This document shows positions 37,999 through 46,478 of a stretch of DNA of 64,000 nt, in pieces. The stretch is from positions 186,001-250,000 of the forward strand of contig NZ_SACK01000003.1 of the NCBI RefSeq assembly GCF_004005815.1, in the 5' to 3' direction. The notes below the pieces were generated by a model. It saw only the letters and a list, made by a program, of their open reading frames with translations, was not told the origin of the DNA and did no database searches. Each line of letters opens with the position of its first letter. The stretch's first letter is position 1. The position numbers and the translations under genes were made by a program. This DNA comes from Mucilaginibacter limnophilus (GTDB lineage: Bacteria; Bacteroidota; Bacteroidia; Sphingobacteriales; Sphingobacteriaceae).

Positions 37999-38904
37999 GC
38001 TTGTTCTGAAAAGTAAACTTCGGCAAATTCTTTTGCAAAACCCGCTAATTTAACTTTTCCGAGTACAGGGCGGTGCAATGCATAGTCCTTGTACAGCTTG
38101 CCGCTGCCCTGGCTGGCCTGCAGTTCCACAAAACCATGATCGACCTGGGGATTGAACCCGATCTTCAGCCAGTTGTTCAGTAGTTCTCCGCCGGAGATCA
38201 CGGTCCATTGCAGGTTAGGCTGGCCGATCGCCGCACCCAGCGCGGCAGCCACTTCATTTGGCGACACCTCATCGCTGGCCACATAACGTACGGTGCGTCC
38301 GGCAAAAGGCAGGTCCACTTCCTCAGCGATCACATTAGCGATGTCAGCCGGCGATACCCAGGGTTCTTTTTGGTCACCGCCATAATTGGAAACGATCTTA
38401 CCGTGCTTCTTGATCGAGGGGTATGAACGAAAAGAGATTGAGGTAAAAGCCGGCCGGACGAATAAACTTGATAGCGATATCCACAGGGAGTTGTTGCAGC
38501 AGCTGCTCGACCCGGTGGTGAAACAGCAAGATGCCATTACCTTCGTTGGTGTGTGCGCCGAGGCTGCTTAAATGGATAGCCTTTTTAACCCCGCTGAGCT
38601 GCACCGCCGCTTTATAGTTTTGGCCTATGGCTGTGATCCCCGAAATAAAATCCACATCCGGGTCAAACATATCACCCACTGATTCCATGGTTTCCATTAG
38701 ATATACCAGGTCGGCGCCGATAAAAGTTTCAGTCAAAAGATTTAAGTCCTGCATTTGACCGATCGCTGCTTTGGCGCCTAAGTCCTCTATTTCAGAACGG
38801 CGTTCAGGATTACTGCTGATGGTAAGCTTATGTCCACGGGCAATAAGCTGGGGTGCCAGTAATTTACCGATGTTTCCTAATGAGCCTGTCAATATGATTT
38901 TCAT
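37995..38904 (-). pseudogene. NmrA-like NAD(P)-binding protein with a frameshift
   Basis: The ATG at 38904 starts an atypical SDR (MKIILTGSLGNIGKLL, with TGxxGxxG), but the frame runs into a stop at 38398. A second frame continues from SIKKHGKIVSNYGGDQKEPWVSPADIANVIAEE to 37995, ending ATGA into an AraC gene. Removing one base from the G4 run at 38418-38421 (C4 on the coding strand) restores I-P-S-I-K-K and one protein of about 302 residues. A real frameshift or a homopolymer error; the protein would be an NmrA/quinone-reductase-like oxidoreductase. Confidence 0.85.
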
Positions 38905-38996
38905 GTCTCTTTGATTGTTGATGTAAAAATCAACAGAATGGCCTTTTTAAAATTAGCCGAATGACAGGAAAACTTAGCCCAATGGATTATGACTTA

Positions 38997-39020
38997 AATC
39001 TGAAACAAGCGTTTCAGATT
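38997..39020. promoter_or_regulatory. TetR-type palindromic operator, copy 1
   Basis: Perfect ten-base half-sites AATCTGAAAC and GTTTCAGATT with a four-base centre. It lies 19 bases before the tetR ATG and in the divergent space before the NmrA-like gene. The core TCTGAAAC/GTTTCAGA recurs at 39631-39656. Confidence 0.85.
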
Positions 39021-39024
39021 TTCC

Positions 39025-39032
39025 TACCTTTG
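39025..39032 (+). promoter_or_regulatory. Promoter -7 element of the tetR gene
   Basis: TACCTTTG matches TAnnTTTG, the Bacteroidota -7 element, eight bases from the ATG at 39040. The palindromic operator lies immediately upstream, where it would block polymerase. Confidence 0.6.
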
Positions 39033-39039
39033 AATTGTC

Positions 39040-39618
39040 ATGGCCAGAAATGTAGAATTTAACGAAACGCTTGCGATCCAGAAAGCAATGGAAGTCTTTT
39101 GGAAAAAGGGCTATAACGCTACTTCGCTTCGTGACCTGACCGATGCCATGCAGATCAACAGCAGCAGCCTGTACAACACTATTGGCGACAAACAGGAACT
39201 GTTTGTGCGTTGTGTGCAGCACTACACCGATATCCGGAAACAGGATTGGGATAAGCGCTTGGCGAGTAAAAGGTCACCTTTAGCCGTATTAGTAGACTAT
39301 ATTCATGAAGCAGTGAAGATCATTATCAATGGCGAAGATAGCTGTATGGCTGTTAAAAGCGCATTTGAAGTAGCCACGAATGACGAACGCGTAAAGCAAA
39401 TATTAGTAGCCGATGACCAGCGTTCTTACCAGTTCTTATACGACCTCATAAAAAACGCGATGGATAAAGGTGAAATTCGCGATGATGAAGACCCCGCTCT
39501 GCTGGCTGATTACTTCAACAGCACCTGGACGGGATGGTATGAATCTTATATCCTGCACAAAGACCCTGTAAAGATTAAGCGGATGGCACAGTATTTTATT
39601 AAACAATTAACTAAATAA
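39040..39618 (+). CDS. TetR-family transcriptional regulator
   Basis: 192 residues. An N-terminal helix-turn-helix (MEVFWKKGYNATSLRDLTDAMQINSSSLYNTIGDKQELF, about 17-55) precedes a helical ligand-binding domain. It is preceded by a palindromic operator and followed, before the next SDR gene, by a second matching operator, so it most likely represses itself, the divergent NmrA/AraC operon and the SDR gene. The ligand may be an electrophile or quinone, but this is speculation. Confidence 0.92.
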   Translation: MARNVEFNETLAIQKAMEVFWKKGYNATSLRDLTDAMQINSSSLYNTIGDKQELFVRCVQHYTDIRKQDWDKRLASKRSPLAVLVDYIHEAVKIIINGEDSCMAVKSAFEVATNDERVKQILVADDQRSYQFLYDLIKNAMDKGEIRDDEDPALLADYFNSTWTGWYESYILHKDPVKIKRMAQYFIKQLTK

Positions 39619-39630
39619 ATTTTTTTAATC

Positions 39631-39656
39631 TATTCTGAAACAGTTGTTTCAGAATA
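39631..39656. promoter_or_regulatory. TetR-type palindromic operator, copy 2
   Basis: Perfect eleven-base half-sites TATTCTGAAAC and GTTTCAGAATA with a four-base centre, 15 bases before the ATG of the SDR gene. It shares the core TCTGAAAC-N4-GTTTCAGA with copy 1. Confidence 0.88.
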
Positions 39657-39671
39657 TCGAATTACAAGTAC

Positions 39672-40448
39672 ATGGAATTAAAGGATCTTAAAGAAAAAAG
39701 GGCACTGGTTACCGGTGGCACCAAAGGTATAGGAAAAGCAATTGCGGACGAGCTGGCTGAAGCAGGTGCAACAGTAATTGTAACCGCGAGGACAAAACCA
39801 GAACAAACGGCTCATCATTTTATTGCGGCAGATCTGACCAATGCAAACGAGGTAGCTGCACTTGCTAAAGAGATAGCAAATACTTTTGGCGGGATCGACA
39901 TCCTGATTAACAATGTCGGCGGACTAACCACTCCAGGCGGCGGCCACAGCACGCTTACCGATGTGCACTGGAACCAGGAACTTGATTTGAACCTAATCTC
40001 TGCCATAAGGCTCGACAGAATAGTACTACCACAAATGATTAAACAAAAAAGCGGCGTGATCATCCATATTTCTTCAATAGCGGGGAAACAGGCGTTATGG
40101 AACCTCAACATGGCCTACGCTGTATCTAAAGCAGCATTGAACAGTTATAGCAAAGCGCTGGCTACCGAGCTGGCCGACAAAGGTGTACGCGTGCTCACGG
40201 TTGCACCTGGCGCTACCAGAACAGAAACTATGGTCAAATTTTTAAATGGCTATGCAATATCTGCCGGCATTACTCCAGAGGAAGGAATAAAACAGCTAAT
40301 GGCACAAACCGGTGGTATCCCTATGGGGCGTATGGCTGAACCAGAAGAAGTTGCACAGCTTGTCCACTTCCTGGTGTCACCGTCTGCTGCTTACCTGACG
40401 GGCACCATTTATGCTATCGATGGTGGTTCTTTACCTGTGGTGGGATAA
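39672..40448 (+). CDS. SDR-family oxidoreductase under TetR control
   Basis: 258 residues. TGGTKGIG cofactor motif (about 14-21), DILINNVGG, catalytic YAVSK, and a C-terminal LTGTIYAIDGGSLPVVG typical of classical SDRs. The reaction is unknown. It is preceded by operator copy 2 and by the tetR gene 53 bases upstream, and followed by a 315-base gap. Confidence 0.92.
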   Translation: MELKDLKEKRALVTGGTKGIGKAIADELAEAGATVIVTARTKPEQTAHHFIAADLTNANEVAALAKEIANTFGGIDILINNVGGLTTPGGGHSTLTDVHWNQELDLNLISAIRLDRIVLPQMIKQKSGVIIHISSIAGKQALWNLNMAYAVSKAALNSYSKALATELADKGVRVLTVAPGATRTETMVKFLNGYAISAGITPEEGIKQLMAQTGGIPMGRMAEPEEVAQLVHFLVSPSAAYLTGTIYAIDGGSLPVVG

Positions 40449-40763
40449 TCACTCATTGTCCGTAATTTTCAATGTCTGCGTAACAAACGATGTCCGGTCA
40501 TCAAGACCGGACATCGTCAAGGTGCTCCCAAACGGGAACGCTTAGATTATTTTATTATTTCAGAAGATGCATTAAAAAGCTAATTTGTAACGTGCCGGAG
40601 TGCTAAAAATCAATTGTTGCGAACTCTCGGTTACAAATAATTAACAAAAAAACAAACACTGAGCTATCAGGAAGTTTTAAATTTTATCTTCCTATGTATT
40701 TGAAAGACTTCGAAGTATAAATAAATTAAGAAAATACAATGAATGGGTGGATTTCATTGTAAA
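40449..40763. other. 315-base gap between the accessory block and locus 2
   Basis: No gene is visible. It separates the convergent SDR gene and the GH3 gene. The only clear structure is a 13-base perfect hairpin (given separately); the rest is AT-rich without features I can support. Confidence 0.6.
40487..40517. terminator. Hairpin downstream of the SDR gene
   Basis: ACGATGTCCGGTC pairs perfectly with GACCGGACATCGT around a five-base loop. No T run follows, so it may act as a Rho-independent-like stop, an mRNA 3' stabiliser or a protein-binding palindrome. Confidence 0.5.
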
Positions 40764-42917
40764 CTACAGTACCTTGAAGATTGACGATAACTTTACGTCA
40801 GCAGAACTACTACCTACATACACCTTATAGTCTCCTTTATATAGTATCCACTTTTGCGTTGCCAAATCCCATTTAGCCAGATCGTCAACAGAGATGTCTA
40901 TTGCTACTTGGTGCGACGCACCTTTTTCCACCTTTACACGCTTAAATTGCTTCAACTCCTTAATTGGCATACGGGTTTTGTCAGGAAATGAAATATAGGT
41001 TTGCAAAACCTCGTCGGCATCCATAGTACCGGTGTTCTCTACATCAACGTTGAAAGATAGATGCTGTCCTTTCTTATAACTTTTTTGAGGCTTACTCGCC
41101 CATTTGTAGTTAAATGTGGTATAGCTTAAACCATAACCAAAGGGGTATTGAACAGGTCCAGTAAAGTATCTATACGTGCGTCCTTTCATATTGTAATCGC
41201 TGTATTTGGGCAGATCCTGTAGTTTGTTGTAAAATGTAACCGGTAAATGTCCTGATGGTGATATCCTGCCAAAGGCTATATCTGCCAAAGCATTACCACC
41301 CTGTTCACCCGGGTACCATGCGAGCAAGATTGCGTCGGCATACTGATTGATTTGCGCAATATCAATATCACTGCCTGCGGTAACAACAGCTACAATTGGC
41401 TTTTTTGTAGATGCACGAATCTTTTTTAATAAGGCTATGTTTACAGCCGGAAAACCCAAATTTGCCCTATCAGCACCGTTATTTGATAAAAAGGCGTCAC
41501 CATCTTCTCCTTCCATCATGGGCGATAATCCTATAAAGACGAAAGTAACGTCACTGGCGTTAGCATTGGCTATACCACCAAATCGGGTTGAATCAATAAG
41601 ATCGCTTCCTATTTCGTAAATTACGCTAATGCCAGGTCCGGCGGCTTTGGTTATACCTTCGGTAAATGTGACCATCTCTGGCGATATTCCCCTGTAGTTT
41701 CCTAATAGCACATCAGCATTAAAAGCATTCGGGCCGGTAACAAAAATATTTTTTACCTTATCTTTATTAATCGGCAATACGTTATTATCATTCTTAAGCA
41801 GCACCATACTCTCGGCAGCCATTTTACGTGCTAGTTCTATATGGTATGCCGACCTCACACTATCAGCGTTATATGATGCATATGCCGAATTTAAGTTGTC
41901 ATCATAAAAACCAAGCTTGAACTGGGTGGCCAGTAATTTCTTCAACGAGTTGTCAATCTCTTTTTCAGTTAGCAGATTTTGTTTCACTGCTTCTATTACC
42001 TCACTTTGCAAAAGGGTTGAGCAATCTAAATTCACCCCTGCCTTTATTGCAGCGGCCGCTACTTCAACACGACTTTTTAGTACTTTATGATTTTGCCATA
42101 TATCATCAAGCGCGCCGCAGTCAGTAACTAAGTGACCTTTAAAACCCCACTCATTTCTAAGTATTCCCAAAAGTGTATTGCTGATATTGCTTGGTTCGCC
42201 GTTTACACGGTTGTAGGCGCCCATTACCGATTCGACACCTGAATTTACCAGTTGATGAAATGCAGGCAGGTATGTTTCACGCAAGTCTTTCTCATCAATC
42301 ACTGAGTTAAATGCCCCACGACCGGCTTCCGGCCCGCTATGCACGGCAAAATGTTTGGCGCAGGCCGATGTTTTGAGATGCAAAGGATCATCGCCCTGCA
42401 TCCCTTTTACAAATGCAGAGCCCATACGTCCTGTTAAATAAGGATCTTCCCCATATGTTTCCTGTCCCCTTCCCCAACGCGGGTCACGAAAAATATTAAT
42501 GTTAGGTGACCAGAATGTAAGGCCCATATACTGCAAATGGTCGCCTTTAGCAACGGCGATATTAAATTTTGCCCTTGCCTCCGTAGAAATGGTGGCAGCC
42601 ACCTGGTATAACAAATCGTCATCAAAACTGGCCGCCATACCAATAGCCTGCGGAAACACGGTTGCTTCTCCTGCGCGTGCCACACCATGCAAAGCTTCAT
42701 TCCACCAGTTATATGCAGGTATACCCAAACGTGGCACTGCTTTACTTTGATAACCTAAAAGGCCAATCTTTTCTTCAAGTGTTAAACGATGCACAAGGTC
42801 GTTAATACGCTCGTCTATATTTTTGCCTCCATCTTTGTAAAGAGGTTGTTGCTGGCTTTTTGCAACTAATGTAACAGTCAACAAGGAGATACATAATAGT
42901 ATTTTTTTAAATTTCAT
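40764..42917 (-). CDS. GH3 family beta-glycosidase (beta-xylosidase/glucosidase type)
   Basis: 717 residues with a signal peptide (ending LVAKSQQQ). GH3 TIM-barrel markers include NWWNEALHGVAR, FWSPNINIFRDPRWGRGQETYGEDP, KHFAVHSGPE and the nucleophile in HLVTDCGAL (D266). The alpha/beta sandwich has GEDGDAFL, and a C-terminal fibronectin-III-like domain follows. WNEALHGV is common in the xylosidase/arabinofuranosidase branch. No PA14 insertion is apparent. It lies 437 bases after the esterase gene and may have its own promoter. Confidence 0.92.
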   Translation of the reverse strand: MKFKKILLCISLLTVTLVAKSQQQPLYKDGGKNIDERINDLVHRLTLEEKIGLLGYQSKAVPRLGIPAYNWWNEALHGVARAGEATVFPQAIGMAASFDDDLLYQVAATISTEARAKFNIAVAKGDHLQYMGLTFWSPNINIFRDPRWGRGQETYGEDPYLTGRMGSAFVKGMQGDDPLHLKTSACAKHFAVHSGPEAGRGAFNSVIDEKDLRETYLPAFHQLVNSGVESVMGAYNRVNGEPSNISNTLLGILRNEWGFKGHLVTDCGALDDIWQNHKVLKSRVEVAAAAIKAGVNLDCSTLLQSEVIEAVKQNLLTEKEIDNSLKKLLATQFKLGFYDDNLNSAYASYNADSVRSAYHIELARKMAAESMVLLKNDNNVLPINKDKVKNIFVTGPNAFNADVLLGNYRGISPEMVTFTEGITKAAGPGISVIYEIGSDLIDSTRFGGIANANASDVTFVFIGLSPMMEGEDGDAFLSNNGADRANLGFPAVNIALLKKIRASTKKPIVAVVTAGSDIDIAQINQYADAILLAWYPGEQGGNALADIAFGRISPSGHLPVTFYNKLQDLPKYSDYNMKGRTYRYFTGPVQYPFGYGLSYTTFNYKWASKPQKSYKKGQHLSFNVDVENTGTMDADEVLQTYISFPDKTRMPIKELKQFKRVKVEKGASHQVAIDISVDDLAKWDLATQKWILYKGDYKVYVGSSSADVKLSSIFKVL

Positions 42918-43354
42918 ATTCTCAAAGAAATGCCGCTTTATTAGTTTCTTCTTAAAATAATATTAAAAGCGTCCAACGGTGACACAATTAGCGTTCTAAA
43001 AGAGTCTTTTTAGTTCGCTTTGCCACATTAATAATTGTTGTGACTTTATTTAAAATGTTAAAAAAATACCCGGATTAATTTATCATGGCACTTGAAATAG
43101 CCGTTACTCCGTTACTGATGTGTACTACCACTGGCTGTCCATTGTTTTACCAATGCACCAGGCGTGGTTGAATCTGTGCCAAGCAAAGTATTTATACTTT
43201 TACAAGTTTTTATCCTGCACAAACATGCTATTAGTTAACAATGATATTGTAAGTCCTGTACATAGTTATCTTCAAGTTTAATTACTAGTTATTATTGCTG
43301 TCATAACGTATAAGCCTGGTCCAAATAAGCCTAGCAGCCAAATAATTGTTTAAA
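42918..43354. other. 437-base gap before GH3
   Basis: No gene I can support. It probably contains the GH3 promoter on the minus strand. A short minus-strand open stretch around 43120-43210 ends in a stop after about 37 codons; it has no start or recognisable family and I do not call it. Confidence 0.5.
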
Positions 43355-44899
43355 TCACTGTGTTGCTCTATTATCAGGCTCCTGCCAACTGTCTGTTCGA
43401 AATGGAACGGCCGGTAAGCATTCTGCATTTTCCAAGTTCGTTACCGGATAATTAGTAAAGGCGTAGCGTATTGCTACCGGACGTTTTACATTTTTACAGG
43501 TTAATACTATAGTATTTCCTACAATCTGTGCATTAGCCTCGTGAAACTTTTGATCGTCAGCCGCTACAAAGAAATATTTGGGAGCTAAACCATCATTGGT
43601 TTTTAAACCACCTGTTACTGTTCCTGGTTCAAAATGTATCACTACTTTATTTTTGTTGTATACAGCATAGTTAAAATGGGGACCCTTATAGATTACATTA
43701 AGCTGGTTATAAGTTAGGTTAAGGGCTACCCTCGCAAGACGTAACGCAATCGGTTGCTTATTCTTGGGGTGAATATCGTTCGGGTCGCCTACATCCATAG
43801 TTACCACCATAGCGGTATTGCTCACTCGCGACAATTGCTCTTGTTTCTCCCTGAAAAAAGCGTAGTCATTCAATGTCGAGTCCATTTTTTGATAAGCGTA
43901 CGGCGCTACCTGCACGTAATAAAATGGCAGATCGCCCTGCGCAAACCTTTCCCTCCAACTTGTTATTAAAGTGCTTGTTAAACGCACATAACTTTCTCTT
44001 TCTGAACGATTTGACTCCCCTTGATACCATAAAAACCCCTTAATAGAAAGATTTTGGAATGGATAGATCATACCATTATAGATGAGGTAAGGGTATGAAG
44101 TGGTTCCGAAGGTGAACTTGTTAAGATCACTTTTGGTATATGCATCGCCTTTGTGAAACGGGGTGAGGTAGGTTTCTTTCAATAACGAATCTGCTGCTAA
44201 TACGTCTTCCGCTACATACGCCTGGGCTACTGATCCGCCAACACCCGAATAAATAACGCCTATCGGTATATCAAGTTTATTTTGCAACTCTGCTGCATAA
44301 AAGTATCCTATCGCACTAAACTCACGTACTGATTCAGGAGAGCATTCCTGCCATTTACCTTCAAAAGTTTCAGAAGGCTTGTCGTGCCAGCTGAATTTAA
44401 CACCCAATACGCGTATGTTAGGTTTATCGGCTGCCTTCATCGCCGTCTGAGCACCCTCTACCTCGCGCATAGCAAATTGCATGTTAGACTGCCCGCTGCA
44501 AAACCATACGTCACCTATAAGCAAGTTTGCTAACACTATCTCCTCTTTACCGGCCGTTATTTTAATGTTGTGTTTGGTATAGTCGCCCCTCTTTATTGCC
44601 GGTACGTTTATTAATGCTAAAAATTTGTTTGAAGCATCGCTTTTAACGGTAACACCATTTTCCTGCCAATCAGCTTTTATAATAACGGTTTCCCCGGCTT
44701 TTATATGCCCCCATATTTTAAATGGCTTATTTTGCTGAATAACCATATTGCTTTGTAAAGGCGAAGCCAGACTGAACCTAACCACCGAATCAACAGATGC
44801 AACATGTGCAATGGAAGCGAAAGGGCTGAATAATATTAACCATAAAAATAAAAATCGATAAATTCTTATAGGGTGGACTTGTGTTAAATATATACTCAT
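43355..44899 (-). CDS. Sialate O-acetylesterase-like SGNH esterase
   Basis: 514 residues with a signal peptide. N-terminal beta domain (SPLQSNMVIQQNKPFKIWG), then the SGNH core with FCSGQSNMQF (serine near 138), VIYSGVGGSVAQAYV, WYQGESNRSERESY, and the DPNDIHPKNK acid/histidine region. Family members remove O-acetyl groups from sugars; in plant-polysaccharide loci they often act on acetylated hemicellulose. It begins 19 bases after the preceding SGNH gene and ends the run of tightly spaced genes. Confidence 0.92.
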   Translation of the reverse strand: MSIYLTQVHPIRIYRFLFLWLILFSPFASIAHVASVDSVVRFSLASPLQSNMVIQQNKPFKIWGHIKAGETVIIKADWQENGVTVKSDASNKFLALINVPAIKRGDYTKHNIKITAGKEEIVLANLLIGDVWFCSGQSNMQFAMREVEGAQTAMKAADKPNIRVLGVKFSWHDKPSETFEGKWQECSPESVREFSAIGYFYAAELQNKLDIPIGVIYSGVGGSVAQAYVAEDVLAADSLLKETYLTPFHKGDAYTKSDLNKFTFGTTSYPYLIYNGMIYPFQNLSIKGFLWYQGESNRSERESYVRLTSTLITSWRERFAQGDLPFYYVQVAPYAYQKMDSTLNDYAFFREKQEQLSRVSNTAMVVTMDVGDPNDIHPKNKQPIALRLARVALNLTYNQLNVIYKGPHFNYAVYNKNKVVIHFEPGTVTGGLKTNDGLAPKYFFVAADDQKFHEANAQIVGNTIVLTCKNVKRPVAIRYAFTNYPVTNLENAECLPAVPFRTDSWQEPDNRATQ

Positions 44900-44918
44900 C
44901 TGTTCTGTTCAGATTGTT

Positions 44919-46403
44919 TCAATCAACTTTTATCAACTCAATTTTATGGTTCACCGGTTTGTTACTGGCATAAATATGATTTATCAAACCATCCATTTTA
45001 TCCTGCCACGCCTTTTGTGTTGCCGGATTACTGCCACGCTCATATAGATCATTGTTGATCCATCCATTGGTCTTTTTCAATTCCCGCATTTTAGCCCAGG
45101 ACGCAGTATCCTGGTCGTTTTTTATGCCGTTAGCACGGGCAAAATTATATACCTGAACAGCATAATCCCGTGTTTCACGTTCTACTGTGCCCCGCTCTTC
45201 ATTCAGTTTAAGAATTTGCATGGCCTGTAGATATTGAGGAGTAGTTTTTATCATAGCCATATTAATGCCGTTAGCCAGATCTGCAGCTGCGAAACGTGCC
45301 ATGAGCTTTCCATCAATTTTTAGCTCATAATTTTTGCCCGTAAGATTTTTAACTCGCAGCATTTCCCGGTTAAGATCATCCATCAAGGGGATGTATTTTA
45401 AAGCGGCCGACGCGGCTTGCTTATCCCCATTGTGCTTTTCCTCATCAATTGGGAAAGGCAATGATTTAGCCAAGTAATTAAAACTTAGGTTATTTTGATC
45501 GCCGGCTATATTATTAATGGTGCAGTTACTTGTTTCGGTGGTTCGCTTTTGCGCTGCATCCACGGTGAAGTCTGCAACCGGTAAGCCTTTAAGGCCCTGG
45601 TCACATAGGTAAAGATATGCCCAAACCAGGTGTCCGTATGATTCAGGGTGGATCCTGTCACCTGTACCACTCAGGGTAAAGTTAGGATCGGTTTTCTGGT
45701 TCTCGTTGTTCAGTTGTTCCATCTGATGATAGATGTCTACAAATGGCCAGTTATTAGCTTTAGCCGCTGCAATCTGAATTTGTACTATTCTTTCGAAAGT
45801 AGCAGATTTTGGTTTCCAACCTTCATTCTTCACGCCCGTGGTGGTAAGATCATATGGCGAGCCTGACATCAGAATCTTTTTGATCTCGGGATGCTGATTA
45901 AGTTTATTGATAACCAATTTAAACGCGCTGTCGGATTGGAAAACCAACCTGTCTGAAACCTTAGCGACGTCAGATGTCATGTATTGGAAATAACCTGAAT
46001 CGTTCATGCCGAACGTCAGGATAATAGTATTAGGTTTTTTAGTAAAAATATCTTCCTCCAAACGGTTGTTGATATTGGCTATAATATCCCCCCCGACACC
46101 ACCATTTAGAATGGTAAAACGGAGATTGGGAAAGCGTGTCATATAATATAACCATATATAATCATGGTAACGTCCGCCATGGGTTATGCTGTTGCCTACA
46201 AACATTACCCTGTCATTCTGTTTAAATATTTTGGCTGAAAATGCTTTTTTACCCGGAGAAACTTTCCGCATAGTTTTATTTGAGCAGCCTTGCACAAACA
46301 GAGCGAATACAACTGCCAAAAAGAAAAGAAAAACCCGGGCAGTAAAATGTACAGAGTTACGCGCCGAAGAGGCATACAAACTACTCTTATTTAATTGATT
46401 CAT
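44919..46403 (-). CDS. SGNH/GDSL-type esterase lipoprotein
   Basis: 494 residues with a long N-terminus and a lipobox (LFVQGC, cysteine near 40). Block I reads RVMFVGNSITHGG (serine near 72), then NGGVGGDIIANI, FGMNDSG and the DRIHPESYGH acid-His pair, so all SGNH blocks are present. A helical C-terminal extension of about 200 residues follows the esterase domain. It is likely a surface or periplasmic deacetylase, 75 bases after a susC gene. Confidence 0.87.
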   Translation of the reverse strand: MNQLNKSSLYASSARNSVHFTARVFLFFLAVVFALFVQGCSNKTMRKVSPGKKAFSAKIFKQNDRVMFVGNSITHGGRYHDYIWLYYMTRFPNLRFTILNGGVGGDIIANINNRLEEDIFTKKPNTIILTFGMNDSGYFQYMTSDVAKVSDRLVFQSDSAFKLVINKLNQHPEIKKILMSGSPYDLTTTGVKNEGWKPKSATFERIVQIQIAAAKANNWPFVDIYHQMEQLNNENQKTDPNFTLSGTGDRIHPESYGHLVWAYLYLCDQGLKGLPVADFTVDAAQKRTTETSNCTINNIAGDQNNLSFNYLAKSLPFPIDEEKHNGDKQAASAALKYIPLMDDLNREMLRVKNLTGKNYELKIDGKLMARFAAADLANGINMAMIKTTPQYLQAMQILKLNEERGTVERETRDYAVQVYNFARANGIKNDQDTASWAKMRELKKTNGWINNDLYERGSNPATQKAWQDKMDGLINHIYASNKPVNHKIELIKVD

Positions 46404-46478
46404 TTTAATTATGATTGTTATTCTTGTTTAATAGTAGTTTAAGACAATTGAACTTTTCCTTTCTTATAGAGATTTATG

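Noticed and set aside
43100..43260. Short minus-strand open stretch ending in a stop in the gap before GH3
   Set aside because: About 37 codons, no start codon, no similarity; only a faint chance of a relic.
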